From: an uncultured Bacillota bacterium
GTDB lineage: Bacteria > Bacillota_I > Bacilli_A > RF39 > UBA660
DNA: 49,126 nt
Direction of reading: 5' to 3'
NCBI GenBank assembly: GCA_947650795.1
Contig: CANSWR010000005.1
Coordinates: forward strand, 1-49,126
Shown: piece by piece, positions 32,413 to 40,992 of the stretch
Position numbering within the stretch: position 1 is the stretch's first letter
Layout: the number at the start of each line of letters is the position of its first letter
Translations under genes and position numbers: made by a program
Notes under the pieces: generated by a model
What the model was told of the DNA's origin: nothing
The model's input: only the letters and a program-made list of their open reading frames with translations
The model's database searches: none

Positions 32413-33507
32413 ATGGAGATTTTAATTATTGTTTTGTTAGTTGTTTTGATTCTTTTAGTTGTTTATGCAATTTCTAAGATAAAGCGTGTTGATGAGTCTG
32501 ATATTACTTTGAAACTTTCAAAGATTGAAACTGATATAGTTAAGGAAATAGGAGATTTTAAGCTAGATTTTTCAAGAGTTCTTACAAATGACTTTAATGA
32601 AATGAATGATAGAATAGAGTCAAGACTTAATAAAATAGATAATAGGGTAAATGAAAGATTAGATCAGAATTTTGATAAGACTAATAAAACTTTCCAAAGT
32701 GTTTTAGAGAGACTTGCTAGAATAGATGAAGCTCAGAAAAAAATTGACAGTTTGTCAAATGATATTGTAAGTTTACAAACAGTACTTACAGATAAAAAGA
32801 GTAGAGGTATCTTTGGAGAAGTTAATTTGAATCAAATACTTTCAAGTGTATTTGGGGAGAAAAATGATAAGATTTATAAGATACAACATAGTCTTAGTAG
32901 TGGGGTTATAGTAGATGCTATAGTGTTTGCACCTTCTCCTTTAGGAAATGTTTGTATTGATAGTAAATTTCCATTAGAAAATTATAGATACATGTTAGAG
33001 AGAGGTGTTTCTGATGAGGAGAGAAAGAAACGAGAAAAGTTATTTGAATTAGATGTTAAGAAGCATATTGATGCGATTTCTAATAAGTATATTATTAATG
33101 GAGAGACTAGCATGCAAGCTATTATGTTTTTGCCTGCTGAAGCAATTTTTGCAGAGATTAACGCATATCATTCTAGTTTAATTAATTATGCCTATGAAAA
33201 GCAAGTGTATATTGCAAGTCCAACTACGCTTATGTCTCTTTTGACTATAATACAGGCAATTTTAGTTGGAATGGAAAGAGATAAATATGCTAATGTTATA
33301 CATACTGAACTTAATAAGCTTGGAGAAGAATTCATGAGATATAAAGATAGATGGGATAAACTAAGTAGTCATATTGAAACTGTTAGTAAAGATGTTAGAG
33401 ATATTCATATTACTACTGATAAAATAACAAAGAGATTTGATTCAATAAGTAATGTTAATATTCAAAATAAAGTAGAAACTGATACGAGAGAATTAGTGGG
33501 TGAGTAA
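32413..33507 (+). CDS. rmuC: RmuC-family DNA recombination protein
   Basis: ATG 32413 lies after TAGGTGAT; the GTG at 32404 is within that site. The 364-residue protein has an N-terminal membrane helix (about 2-22), a coiled coil (about 30-120), and the RmuC nuclease-like domain (about 130-335: SRGIFGEVNLNQIL, VDAIVFAP, VCIDSKFPLENYRYM, QAIMFLPAEAIFAEI, YIASPTTLMSLL). RmuC is tied to limiting DNA rearrangements in bacteria. Monocistronic. Confidence 0.93.
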   Translation: MEILIIVLLVVLILLVVYAISKIKRVDESDITLKLSKIETDIVKEIGDFKLDFSRVLTNDFNEMNDRIESRLNKIDNRVNERLDQNFDKTNKTFQSVLERLARIDEAQKKIDSLSNDIVSLQTVLTDKKSRGIFGEVNLNQILSSVFGEKNDKIYKIQHSLSSGVIVDAIVFAPSPLGNVCIDSKFPLENYRYMLERGVSDEERKKREKLFELDVKKHIDAISNKYIINGETSMQAIMFLPAEAIFAEINAYHSSLINYAYEKQVYIASPTTLMSLLTIIQAILVGMERDKYANVIHTELNKLGEEFMRYKDRWDKLSSHIETVSKDVRDIHITTDKITKRFDSISNVNIQNKVETDTRELVGE

Positions 33508-33528
33508 TTATTTATTCACTTTTATTTT
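33500..33528 (+). terminator. Terminator of rmuC
   Basis: GTGAGTAA (33500-33507), loop TTAT, TTATTCAC (33512-33519) with one wobble pair, then TTTTATTTT. The left arm contains the stop codon. Confidence 0.7.
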
Positions 33529-33565
33529 GAACTTTTACGTAAAGTGTATGTTAATTAATAGTTAA

Positions 33566-33594
33566 TTGATACTTGTTTAACTTTATGTTAGACT
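33566..33594 (+). promoter_or_regulatory. Promoter of the coiled-coil gene pair
   Basis: TTGATA (33566-33571), 17 bases, TAGACT (33589-33594), followed by AAGGTGG and the start at 33621. Confidence 0.55.
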
Positions 33595-33620
33595 ATATAT
33601 AGAAGAATAAGGTGGTTGGA

Positions 33621-35003
33621 ATGAATTCGAATTATGAGGCGGTTTCTAGTCTTATAGAGCTTTTAGTTAAAAAAGCTGGTTTTGATTTAACTAATGATTA
33701 TAGTGAAATTGAATTAAAAAAGACTAGAGATACTATTGAAACACTTTTAAATAAAAAAACTACTGCTGGTAATAAGAAAGCTGTTGCACAGATAATTGAT
33801 GATCTTAAGGTTAGAGAGTCTAACTGGGAAAATAATGCAGAGATAGTAGGTAAGGAATTACTTAAAGCTTATAAAGAAGGTAAAAGTTATGAAAGTGTTA
33901 GAGATAAAATAGATTTTTTAGGTAAGTTAGCTTTAGAGGGAACTGCTTCTATAAGTGTTGGTTCTGTTTATGATAAACTTAAAACAATAGAAAATGAATA
34001 TAATGACTTGATGGAAAAAATTAATACTTTTGATTATAGTAATAAAGAAGAAAGAGAGATGGATGAGCGGTATAAAACTTATCTGGAAAATAAAATAGTT
34101 TCTTTAGATAGTGAGATTAATTCTTTAGATAATGAGCTTGATAGTTTAAGAGAAGTTGAAATTAAAGATGAATCTATTGTAAGTGAATTAAAAGAATATT
34201 TATTAAAGTTAAGCAGTGATAAAGAAAGAATAAATAAAGCGTCAAGTATGGCAATGAATAGTGATGTTGCTTTTGATATATGGGAACGCTTGGAGAAAGC
34301 TAAAACTGCTACTAAAGAAAAACTTTTTAAATCTCAAGAGTTACTTAAAAGAACTGAGGACATGCTAGAGGATGTTAAGAATACTAGAAATGGTATTAAT
34401 GACAGAAAAATGGCACTTAATGCTGAGAAAACTAGATGTACTAATAAATTAAATACTATAACAAATAAATTATCTGATGGTAAGTATGAGAATTCTCCAG
34501 AGAGAATGATAGATATCAATAATAGTGAGATTATGAAACTTGAGATTAACAACTTGTCTAATAAGAAAGATGTAGTATATGTAGATGCTAATAAAGTTAA
34601 GGAAGAGTTAATTAGAGAGTGGACAAATGTAAAACAACCATCAAGAGTGTCAAGTACTGTAAAAGTTGAAAAGACTATTCCAACTGTAAAAAAAGAGGAA
34701 TTAGTAGTTGAACATAAAAGTAAATTAGATAAAATTGAAGAAGATTTGAAAGAGATAATTGACAAATCTCAAATAATTCGAGATAATATAGTAGATAATA
34801 CTTCTCATACTAGTGTAAGTGTGTCAAATGAGATGGATGTTCAGAAGCCAGTAGTTGAAACTATAGTGTCAAGTCCTATAGAAATTAAAACTGATGAACC
34901 TGAAATTTTAGAGGTTATTGAAGATATAGCTGGTGAAGTGACAACTGAAAGTGTAGAAGAAGTAAAGCAAGAGAAAAAGAATAAAATTGAATTGGATTGG
35001 TGA
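33621..35003 (+). CDS. Cytoplasmic coiled-coil protein, first of a paralogous pair
   Basis: ATG 33621 follows AAGGTGGTTGGA; the GTG at 33612 is inside the ribosome site. The 460-residue protein has no export signal. It starts with a short hydrophobic helix (LIELLVKKAGFDL), is mostly coiled coil (about 100-300), has a conserved-looking block YVDANKVKEELIREW near 315, and ends in an acidic, Val/Glu/Ser-rich tail. The next gene shares the N-terminal LVKKAG motif, the coiled coil and the block near the tail. Family not recognised; a structural or scaffold role is a guess. Confidence 0.75.
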   Translation: MNSNYEAVSSLIELLVKKAGFDLTNDYSEIELKKTRDTIETLLNKKTTAGNKKAVAQIIDDLKVRESNWENNAEIVGKELLKAYKEGKSYESVRDKIDFLGKLALEGTASISVGSVYDKLKTIENEYNDLMEKINTFDYSNKEEREMDERYKTYLENKIVSLDSEINSLDNELDSLREVEIKDESIVSELKEYLLKLSSDKERINKASSMAMNSDVAFDIWERLEKAKTATKEKLFKSQELLKRTEDMLEDVKNTRNGINDRKMALNAEKTRCTNKLNTITNKLSDGKYENSPERMIDINNSEIMKLEINNLSNKKDVVYVDANKVKEELIREWTNVKQPSRVSSTVKVEKTIPTVKKEELVVEHKSKLDKIEEDLKEIIDKSQIIRDNIVDNTSHTSVSVSNEMDVQKPVVETIVSSPIEIKTDEPEILEVIEDIAGEVTTESVEEVKQEKKNKIELDW

Positions 35004-35009
35004 TGAGAA

Positions 35010-36542
35010 ATGAATTACAGAGCATTAGAGGACTTAATAGGAATATTAGTCAAGAAAGCAGGTAGCAAGTTAAGTAATCTTGCAGTAGAGGAAGATATAG
35101 ACTTCTTAAAGGAAAGAGAAGCATATTTATTAGGAGAGATATCTACACTTAAATCAAAGTTAGAAGCTAATGAATATGTTAATAATTATGATCGTCAAAG
35201 AGACGAAGAAGAAAATAAGTATTTGTCTGAGTCTTTAAATTCTCTTAATAATAGTTTAGCTGATTTAGATGCTAAGTTAAGTGATAAGAGTATTAAGATG
35301 GGTCCTAAGCGCAAGCTTATGGGAGAAAAGACTTTACTTCTTAATGAAATAACTGAAGTAAAGGAACTTTTAGAACTATCTAATTTGAAACTTCAAAATA
35401 AAGCATATTTTGATGAAAGTTCTAGGTCTAAAGATGAAGTTACTCTTGCTGTCTTAGAACAAGAACTAGTTGAAGTTAGAAAAAGTTTAGAAGAAAAGAA
35501 TATTAATCCAGTATTAATAGGACACAGATTATTAGAAGCTTTTAAAGATGATAAACCATTTTCAACAGTAAGTGAAATGTTTGAAATTTTAACTAGTAAA
35601 GCTCGCAATGAATATGAGAGAACTACTAAAGAAGTTAAGGATAGTAATATATTTGAATTGATGGATAAATATACTACTATGAAAAGAGATTCTTCATCTA
35701 GTTTAGAAGCTAATAATTATTCAAGTGATGTTATTAGACAAGGATTATTTGAAAAAGAAAAATATCATAATAGTAGAATAGAGACATTTAAGTCAACTTT
35801 AGAAGGAATAGAAAAGAGAAAAGCAGAGCTTAATACTTTGATAGATGAGTCTAAAAAGTTATATGAGAATGTTCATAAAGAAAGACAAGCTAAAGAAGAT
35901 AAGTTGAATTCTTTAGTAAATGTATTATATAACGAATTAAATCTTGTAGTTGAAGAAGAGAGTTATAAGAAGACTGTTAACGATTTAAGAAACGAGATTG
36001 CAGATGATAAATATTTAGAAAATAAATATGATAATGATGTTCAAAGTTTTAAAGATGAAGTTAAGAATTTAGATATAAATTATTCTAATGTGAATGCTGA
36101 AATTTCTCGTGAAGAGAGAAGTTTAGAGATTATTCATGATAAACTAAGCGCTAATGCAGTAGATAGTTTAGCTAAATTTGAAGATAAAGTTAATTTCTTA
36201 GTTTATTCTAATAGAATTGATAGTTTAGTTAATGAACAACAATATTTATATGTTAATGTTGATGTTATTAAAGATGAAATCATAAGTATATGGAATAAAG
36301 GAGAAGAGGGTCCTAATTCAGGGTCTAGAAGTTCTAATACAGTTAAATTTGGAAAGAATAATCCGGTTGTAGAAGATATAGATATTGAAGAAGAGCCTGA
36401 AATTGATGAGGAATCAGTTTTAAATGAAGTAACTTCTATGTATGATGAAGTTCCAGAGACTCCAGCAGTAACTGAAACTCCACAAATGCCAAGTATGGAT
36501 GATGATGATGAACCAGTAGAAGTAATAGATTATTTAGAATAA
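35010..36542 (+). CDS. Cytoplasmic coiled-coil protein, second of a paralogous pair
   Basis: The 510-residue protein begins MNYRALEDLIGILVKKAG, parallel to its upstream neighbour, and continues as coiled coil (about 30-390). The block YVNVDVIKDEIISIW (about 414-428) matches the neighbour's YVDANKVKEELIREW. A low-complexity acidic C-terminus follows (EEEPEIDEESV, DDDDEPVEVIDYLE). It starts 6 bases after the first gene, behind GATGAGAA, so they form an operon by tandem duplication and divergence. Function unknown. Confidence 0.75.
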   Translation: MNYRALEDLIGILVKKAGSKLSNLAVEEDIDFLKEREAYLLGEISTLKSKLEANEYVNNYDRQRDEEENKYLSESLNSLNNSLADLDAKLSDKSIKMGPKRKLMGEKTLLLNEITEVKELLELSNLKLQNKAYFDESSRSKDEVTLAVLEQELVEVRKSLEEKNINPVLIGHRLLEAFKDDKPFSTVSEMFEILTSKARNEYERTTKEVKDSNIFELMDKYTTMKRDSSSSLEANNYSSDVIRQGLFEKEKYHNSRIETFKSTLEGIEKRKAELNTLIDESKKLYENVHKERQAKEDKLNSLVNVLYNELNLVVEEESYKKTVNDLRNEIADDKYLENKYDNDVQSFKDEVKNLDINYSNVNAEISREERSLEIIHDKLSANAVDSLAKFEDKVNFLVYSNRIDSLVNEQQYLYVNVDVIKDEIISIWNKGEEGPNSGSRSSNTVKFGKNNPVVEDIDIEEEPEIDEESVLNEVTSMYDEVPETPAVTETPQMPSMDDDDEPVEVIDYLE

Positions 36543-36549
36543 GTTATAG

Positions 36550-36580
36550 ACTTTCATGAATGTGTTTCATGGAAGTTTTT
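36550..36580 (+). terminator. Terminator of the coiled-coil pair
   Basis: ACTTTCATGAA (36550-36560) pairs with TTCATGGAAGT (36566-36576) over 11 bp with one wobble pair, then TTTTT. Confidence 0.85.
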
Positions 36581-36600
36581 ATATGTATTTAAGTAAAGAC

Positions 36601-36630
36601 AAAATAAAAGATATGAATTTTCTCATATCT
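36601..36630 (-). terminator. Terminator of uppP
   Basis: AGATATGA (36609-36616) and TCATATCT (36623-36630) form a perfect 8-bp stem. On the - strand it is followed by TTTTATTTT (36608-36600). Confidence 0.8.
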
Positions 36631-36638
36631 AAAATATT

Positions 36639-37442
36639 TTACATAAATATTAAAATAGTTATACCTAATAGAAGCGTGTAAATGCTAAAGTATTTAAGGT
36701 TTCCATTTTTCACTACACCCATAAACCATCTTAATGTAAAGAATGAAACAACAAATGAAGCAATAAATCCTAATCCGTATGGGAGTATAAGATCATGTAT
36801 ATTATTCATTTCTAATAAGTCTCTAAATCCTAATAAAGTTGTGCCTAAACTTACAGGTATATATAGCATAAATGAATATTTTAATGCTGATTTACTATCT
36901 AAGTTTCTAAATAATCCACCTATAAGTGTCGATCCACTTCTACTTATTCCAGGAATAACTGCTATTATTTGTGTTAGTCCAATTACAATACTGTCTAATA
37001 TACTTAAATCTTTATCTGTCTTTTTTCCTTTTATATTTCTTACTAAAAATAAGAATAATGAAGTTATTAAAAATGCTATACCAATTATTTTAACGTTGTT
37101 TAGTTTGTTTTCTATTATGTCCTTACAAGTAAATCCAACTATTCCTATTGGAATTGAACCTAGCACTATAAGCCAACAATATTTAAAATCATTTTTTGTT
37201 TCTTCTGTTTTATTTTTAAAATATAGGAAGAAATTTTTAATTAGTCTCATTATGTCATCTTTATATATTAACAGTATAGCTAATAAACTTCCAAAGTTGA
37301 CAATTATTTCAAAGTTTAAATCAGTAGTACCTAAGTCCATTATTTTTTTTAAAATAAATACGTGTCCACTTGAAGAAATTGGCAATGGTTCTGTAAGTCC
37401 TTGTATTATTCCTAAGAATATGTATTTTATTATTTCTATCAT
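36639..37442 (-). CDS. uppP: Undecaprenyl-diphosphatase UppP
   Basis: The 267-residue polytopic protein carries both BacA/UppP signatures: QGLTEPLPISSSGH near the N-terminus and IPGISRSGSTLIGG in the middle, at normal family length. It recycles the undecaprenyl carrier for cell-wall synthesis, which supports a walled organism. The usual QGLTEFLP reads QGLTEPLP. AGGTGAT precedes the start. A perfect 16-bp AT palindrome (37485-37500) lies between it and the divergent 37511 gene. Confidence 0.95.
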   Translation of the reverse strand: MIEIIKYIFLGIIQGLTEPLPISSSGHVFILKKIMDLGTTDLNFEIIVNFGSLLAILLIYKDDIMRLIKNFFLYFKNKTEETKNDFKYCWLIVLGSIPIGIVGFTCKDIIENKLNNVKIIGIAFLITSLFLFLVRNIKGKKTDKDLSILDSIVIGLTQIIAVIPGISRSGSTLIGGLFRNLDSKSALKYSFMLYIPVSLGTTLLGFRDLLEMNNIHDLILPYGLGFIASFVVSFFTLRWFMGVVKNGNLKYFSIYTLLLGITILIFM

Positions 37443-37510
37443 TTATTATCACCTATATAATTATATAATAAAAATCAAATAAAATAAATAATATTATTTA
37501 GAGGGGTATT

Positions 37511-37732
37511 ATGTTATTTAGATTGATACTTTATTTAAGTGGTATTATGTTTTGTAGTTTTGGAGTTGTTTTTATAGTTATTTATTTGAATTTATTAAAT
37601 ATGGGGTATAATTTTATGGAATATGTACATTTTATAATTGTTAAGCCAGAGTGTCTTATAATTTTTATAGGTATGTTCAATATATTTTTAGCTTTGAAAA
37701 GGAAGGGGAATAAAAATGGTTTACGTATATGA
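37511..37732 (+). CDS. Small two-helix membrane protein
   Basis: The 73-residue protein has two hydrophobic segments (about 3-27 and 44-62) and a basic end (KRKGNKNGLRI). GAGGGG precedes the ATG. It overlaps the next gene by 17 bases, so the two are probably coupled. No family recognised. Confidence 0.6.
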   Translation: MLFRLILYLSGIMFCSFGVVFIVIYLNLLNMGYNFMEYVHFIIVKPECLIIFIGMFNIFLALKRKGNKNGLRI

Positions 37733-38354
37733 TACGTTAGTTAATTTAAATGAGGAGTTATTAGATTTTTATGATTGGGATGAAATTGATAATTATGTTC
37801 ATATAAGAAGAATTCCATTATTTAAAATAAACGAGTTAGATTATTATGATTTTGTTACTAAAAAAATTAGATTAGTAGAAGAAGAATTATTGAGAATTAA
37901 TGACAAAACACAAATTTTTTCAAATAGAGGTATAGATAATATTAAATATGCTTTAGTAGTTACTGATGGAAGTGGTGCGCTTGTTTTAGAATTTAATGAT
38001 AAAGGATATGTAATAAGAAAAAGTAAGTTTATAATTAATGAGGAAATGGAAATTTTAGGAATAGCAAAAGAAATAAAAGAAGAAAAGATTAAGTATAATG
38101 TTATTTCTAAAAAAATAGATAGGAATAGTATGATAAGAAGTGAAAAGAAAATTTTAGCTGAAATTTTGGAAGAACTTGATACTATTAAAGATGATAGTGA
38201 AAAAATAGATTATTTGTATTATGAATGGTTTGATACAAATGATGGAGATGATAAGTATATTACATTAATTAAAGATTTGAAGAATAAATTTACAGACAAA
38301 CATATGAATTTTTTAGAACTTCTTAATTTATTAACTATAAAAAATAATGTATAA
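37716..38354 (+). CDS. UPF0736/DUF3603 (YjbA-like) protein
   Basis: The 212-residue cytoplasmic protein opens MVYVYDTLVNLNEELLDFYDWDEID, then RIPLFKINE, and later YALVVTDGSGALVLEF...YVIRKSKFI, which follow the order of Bacillus YjbA (UPF0736). The middle and end contain the KILAEILEEL...YYEWF segment of that family. The function is not known. GGAAGGGG lies before the ATG. Confidence 0.72.
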   Translation: MVYVYDTLVNLNEELLDFYDWDEIDNYVHIRRIPLFKINELDYYDFVTKKIRLVEEELLRINDKTQIFSNRGIDNIKYALVVTDGSGALVLEFNDKGYVIRKSKFIINEEMEILGIAKEIKEEKIKYNVISKKIDRNSMIRSEKKILAEILEELDTIKDDSEKIDYLYYEWFDTNDGDDKYITLIKDLKNKFTDKHMNFLELLNLLTIKNNV

Positions 38355-38393
38355 TTAGTAAATTTTAGTAAATTATAATATTAGGAGGCAGAT

Positions 38394-38939
38394 ATGAGGA
38401 AATTTATTTTAATAGTTTCTATGGCATTTTTATTAGTTGGTTGTTCTTTATCAAATACACCTTCTAAAAGAGTTGAAGATGTATTAAAAAAGTATCAGAC
38501 ATTAGATAATGGAGTTATTGATAATTTAGAATTAATTACAGAAGGTATGGAAGATTTAAAGGATTCTAAAGATAAAGAAAAATATATTAAGATTATGAAA
38601 AATCAATATTCTGAATTAAAATATACTATAAAAGATGAAAGAATAGAAGGCGATGAAGCTACAGTAACAGTTGATATTTCTGTTTATGATTATTATAAGA
38701 TACAAAAAGATGCTAAAGAATATGCAGATAGTCATCCAGATGAATTTATGAGTGATGATGAATATGATGAATCTAAGTTTTTAAATTATAAACTTGATAA
38801 AATGAAAGATGCTAGTGAAAGAGTAGAATATACTTTAGATATTAAATTATTAAAAGAGAATGATAAATGGGAAGTAATGGAATTTGATAAGGATACTTTA
38901 GAGAAAATTCATGGAACTTATAATTATAAGAGAGATTAG
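38394..38939 (+). CDS. Lipoprotein of unknown function
   Basis: The 181-residue protein has a lipoprotein signal (hydrophobic stretch and lipobox LLVGC, Cys17). The mature part is alpha-beta, with a DUF4878/NTF2-like order (helix RVEDVLKKYQTL, then YTIKDERIEGDEATVTVDI strands and a late DIKLLKENDKWEVMEFD strand pair). That fold assignment is tentative. AGGAGGCAG precedes the start; a strong terminator follows. Confidence 0.75.
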   Translation: MRKFILIVSMAFLLVGCSLSNTPSKRVEDVLKKYQTLDNGVIDNLELITEGMEDLKDSKDKEKYIKIMKNQYSELKYTIKDERIEGDEATVTVDISVYDYYKIQKDAKEYADSHPDEFMSDDEYDESKFLNYKLDKMKDASERVEYTLDIKLLKENDKWEVMEFDKDTLEKIHGTYNYKRD

Positions 38940-38956
38940 TAAAAACTTGTATTAAT

Positions 38957-38989
38957 AAGGTACTATTTTTAAATGAATAGTACCTTTTT
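38957..38989 (+). terminator. Terminator of the lipoprotein gene
   Basis: AAGGTACTATT (38957-38967) and AATAGTACCTT (38976-38986) form a perfect 11-bp stem with an 8-base loop and T-run. Confidence 0.92.
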
Positions 38990-39080
38990 CTTTCGTAATA
39001 ATAAATTAACTAAGTATTCAAATAAAAAATACTAGCATTTTGTGCATAACTTTAGTACAATTAGTACTAGGGGGAACAGT

Positions 39081-39620
39081 ATGACTAATAAAGATATTAA
39101 GAAGAAAACTATTTTTAGTGAATGGCAAATAAATATGATTAATATTTTTGCTCTTATAATTTCGTATATTATTATGGGACTTCTTTTAAATTATAATAGT
39201 AATCTTTTTGGAGTTTATACAAGAACTATTATTATTTCTTTAGTTAGTTTTGGAATTTTTGGTCTTTTAACAGAAATTAGAAGAATAAATTGTTTGTATG
39301 GAATTAGAGGCCTTGCTGAGGAAGTTATAGGAATTTTTATGTTTTTAGTTTATAATTTTACTGATGAGTTTTTAAGTCCAGTAGGGCAGGGGAAGTTTGC
39401 TTCATTTGCATATGATGTGTTGTTATGTATTTCTTTATTTATTGTTCTTTTTTGTATAGTTAGAGGATTTATTAAAATTTTTTGGTCTACATATATTAGT
39501 TATAGTAGAAAGTTTAAAAGTAAAAGAAAAGACATACTTGTTACAAGAATTTTGTTCTCATTGGTTGAGTGTATAGGTGTTTTACTTATTTATATCTTAT
39601 TATATAGAATTTTATTTTGA
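39081..39620 (+). CDS. Four-helix membrane protein upstream of pspC
   Basis: ATG 39081 lies 5 bases after AGGGGGAA; the longer frame from 39042 lacks a ribosome site. The 179-residue protein has about four membrane helices (around 17-37, 45-65, 107-135, 155-178) and a basic cytoplasmic loop (SRKFKSKRKD). Unrecognised. It is followed after 14 bases by pspC, so the two may act together in envelope stress; that is inference from position. Confidence 0.65.
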   Translation: MTNKDIKKKTIFSEWQINMINIFALIISYIIMGLLLNYNSNLFGVYTRTIIISLVSFGIFGLLTEIRRINCLYGIRGLAEEVIGIFMFLVYNFTDEFLSPVGQGKFASFAYDVLLCISLFIVLFCIVRGFIKIFWSTYISYSRKFKSKRKDILVTRILFSLVECIGVLLIYILLYRILF

Positions 39621-39634
39621 TTTTAGGAGGAATA

Positions 39635-39850
39635 ATGCAAAAGAGATTATATAAAATAGAAGAAGGAAAAATAATAGATGGTGTATGTGGAGGTATAGCT
39701 GAATATTTCAATTTAGATCCTACCTTTGTTAGAATTTTGTGGATTATATTTGCCTGTAGTGTAGGTAGTGGTGTAGTAGCATATATTATTTGTATGTTAA
39801 TAATGCCAAAGAAAAGTGATGTTATAAAAGGACCTAAAAGAGTAAATTAA
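39635..39850 (+). CDS. pspC: PspC-domain membrane protein
   Basis: ATG 39635 follows TTAGGAGGAATA. The 71-residue protein is a bare PspC domain: KRLYKIEEGKIIDGVCGGIAEYF-type start (YR/LYK...GVCGGIAEYFNLDPTFVRI) and one hydrophobic helix (about 35-55) ending in MPKK. PspC proteins take part in phage-shock-type envelope stress responses; this short form has no other domain. Confidence 0.9.
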   Translation: MQKRLYKIEEGKIIDGVCGGIAEYFNLDPTFVRILWIIFACSVGSGVVAYIICMLIMPKKSDVIKGPKRVN

Positions 39851-39878
39851 ATTTAAGTCTTTTTTTTTCTTTTTTTCA

Positions 39879-39884
39879 TATAAT
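39879..39884 (+). promoter_or_regulatory. -10 box placing the transcript start at the carboxypeptidase ATG
   Basis: TATAAT at 39879-39884 is only 9 bases before the ATG at 39894, and no Shine-Dalgarno sequence lies between. The transcript would start about 3 bases before the ATG or at it. T-rich sequence replaces a clear -35. Confidence 0.5.
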
Positions 39885-39893
39885 ATCAATGAA

Positions 39894-40961
39894 ATGAAAA
39901 AGATAATTATAATAGTATTTACAATTTTTATTAGTGTATGTAGTATTCAAAGACTTTCTGCCATAGAGAGTTATGTTATTATGGATAGTGAAAGTTTACG
40001 TGTTCTTGGTGATAAGAATATGGATAAAAAGATGCTTATTGCCAGTACAACTAAGATTATGACAGCTATTGTCGCTTTAGAAAATTCTGAGACTACTAAG
40101 CTTATATGTGCAGGTGATGAGATATCTAAAGTTTATGGGTCAATGATATATGTTGATAAGGGAGAGTGTATGACTCTTTATGATTATTTAGTTGGGTTAA
40201 TGCTTAGAAGTGGGAATGATGCAGCCATGGTTATAGCTGAGAATACATTAGGATATGATAAGTTTATAGAGAAGATGAATGAGACAGCTAGTAGAATAGG
40301 TATGAAAAATACTATATTTACTAATCCACATGGTTTGGATGAAGAGACAAAGAATTATAGTACTGCATATGATATGGCACTTCTAATGAGTTATGCTACT
40401 AAAAATAAAGTTTTTATGGAACTTGATAGTTTAAATAAATATACTGTCACTACTAATGTTGAAACACATCTTTGGCACAACAAGAATAAACTTCTTAATA
40501 ATTATAAGTTTGCTACTGGTGGTAAAATAGGTTATACTACAAGTAGTGGACATATTTTTGCTAGTAGTGCGTCTAAAGGTAGAGAAGATTTAGTAGTTGT
40601 CACTATGAAAGATGAAGATCAATTTAAAAATCATGAGAAATTTTATGAAGAGTATTTTGAAAACTATCATAAATATAAAGTTATAGATAAGTATACATTT
40701 GTTATTAAGGAAGATTATTATAAAAAGTATCATTTGTATGTTAAAGAAGATGTTCAGGTTATGCTTAAAGATAGTGAATTAGACAAAGTGAGTGTTGATA
40801 TTCAGCTTATAAAGAAAGAGAAAGTACAGGATGATGAAATAGTTGGTAAAGTTAATATTAGTGTAGGTGGTAAATTCGTTCAAAGTGTTAATATATATGC
40901 TTTAGGTCAAAAAAGTAAATTTAATAAGGTTAAGAATTGGTTGTTTTTCTGGAAAAAGTAA
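39894..40961 (+). CDS. D-alanyl-D-alanine carboxypeptidase (peptidase S11)
   Basis: The 355-residue protein has a signal peptide (about 1-22) and the three penicillin-binding motifs: SxxK at Ser51-Lys54 (IASTTKIM), SGN at 106-108 and KTG-type KIG at 211-213 (GGKIGYT). The C-terminal part (about 260-345) is the beta-rich PBP5-like domain. It trims the terminal D-Ala of peptidoglycan stem peptides. The end is basic and aromatic (FNKVKNWLFFWKK), perhaps a membrane-binding amphipathic helix. It appears to be translated from a leaderless or nearly leaderless message. Confidence 0.92.
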   Translation: MKKIIIIVFTIFISVCSIQRLSAIESYVIMDSESLRVLGDKNMDKKMLIASTTKIMTAIVALENSETTKLICAGDEISKVYGSMIYVDKGECMTLYDYLVGLMLRSGNDAAMVIAENTLGYDKFIEKMNETASRIGMKNTIFTNPHGLDEETKNYSTAYDMALLMSYATKNKVFMELDSLNKYTVTTNVETHLWHNKNKLLNNYKFATGGKIGYTTSSGHIFASSASKGREDLVVVTMKDEDQFKNHEKFYEEYFENYHKYKVIDKYTFVIKEDYYKKYHLYVKEDVQVMLKDSELDKVSVDIQLIKKEKVQDDEIVGKVNISVGGKFVQSVNIYALGQKSKFNKVKNWLFFWKK

Positions 40962-40992
40962 TATATAATGTACTTGTGAAAGGAAAATTCTT

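Noticed and set aside
33533-33544. TTTACGTAAA palindrome downstream of rmuC as an SOS-type operator
   Set aside because: It does not match the Bacillus LexA box (GAAC-N4-GTTC type) and lies after, not before, rmuC.
36682-37482. 266-codon ORF on the + strand
   Set aside because: It is antisense to the clear uppP gene and its translation has no family features.
37485-37500. Perfect 16-bp palindrome TAAATAATATTATTTA as operator
   Set aside because: It lies between divergent genes, but it is purely A/T and such palindromes arise easily by chance at this base composition.
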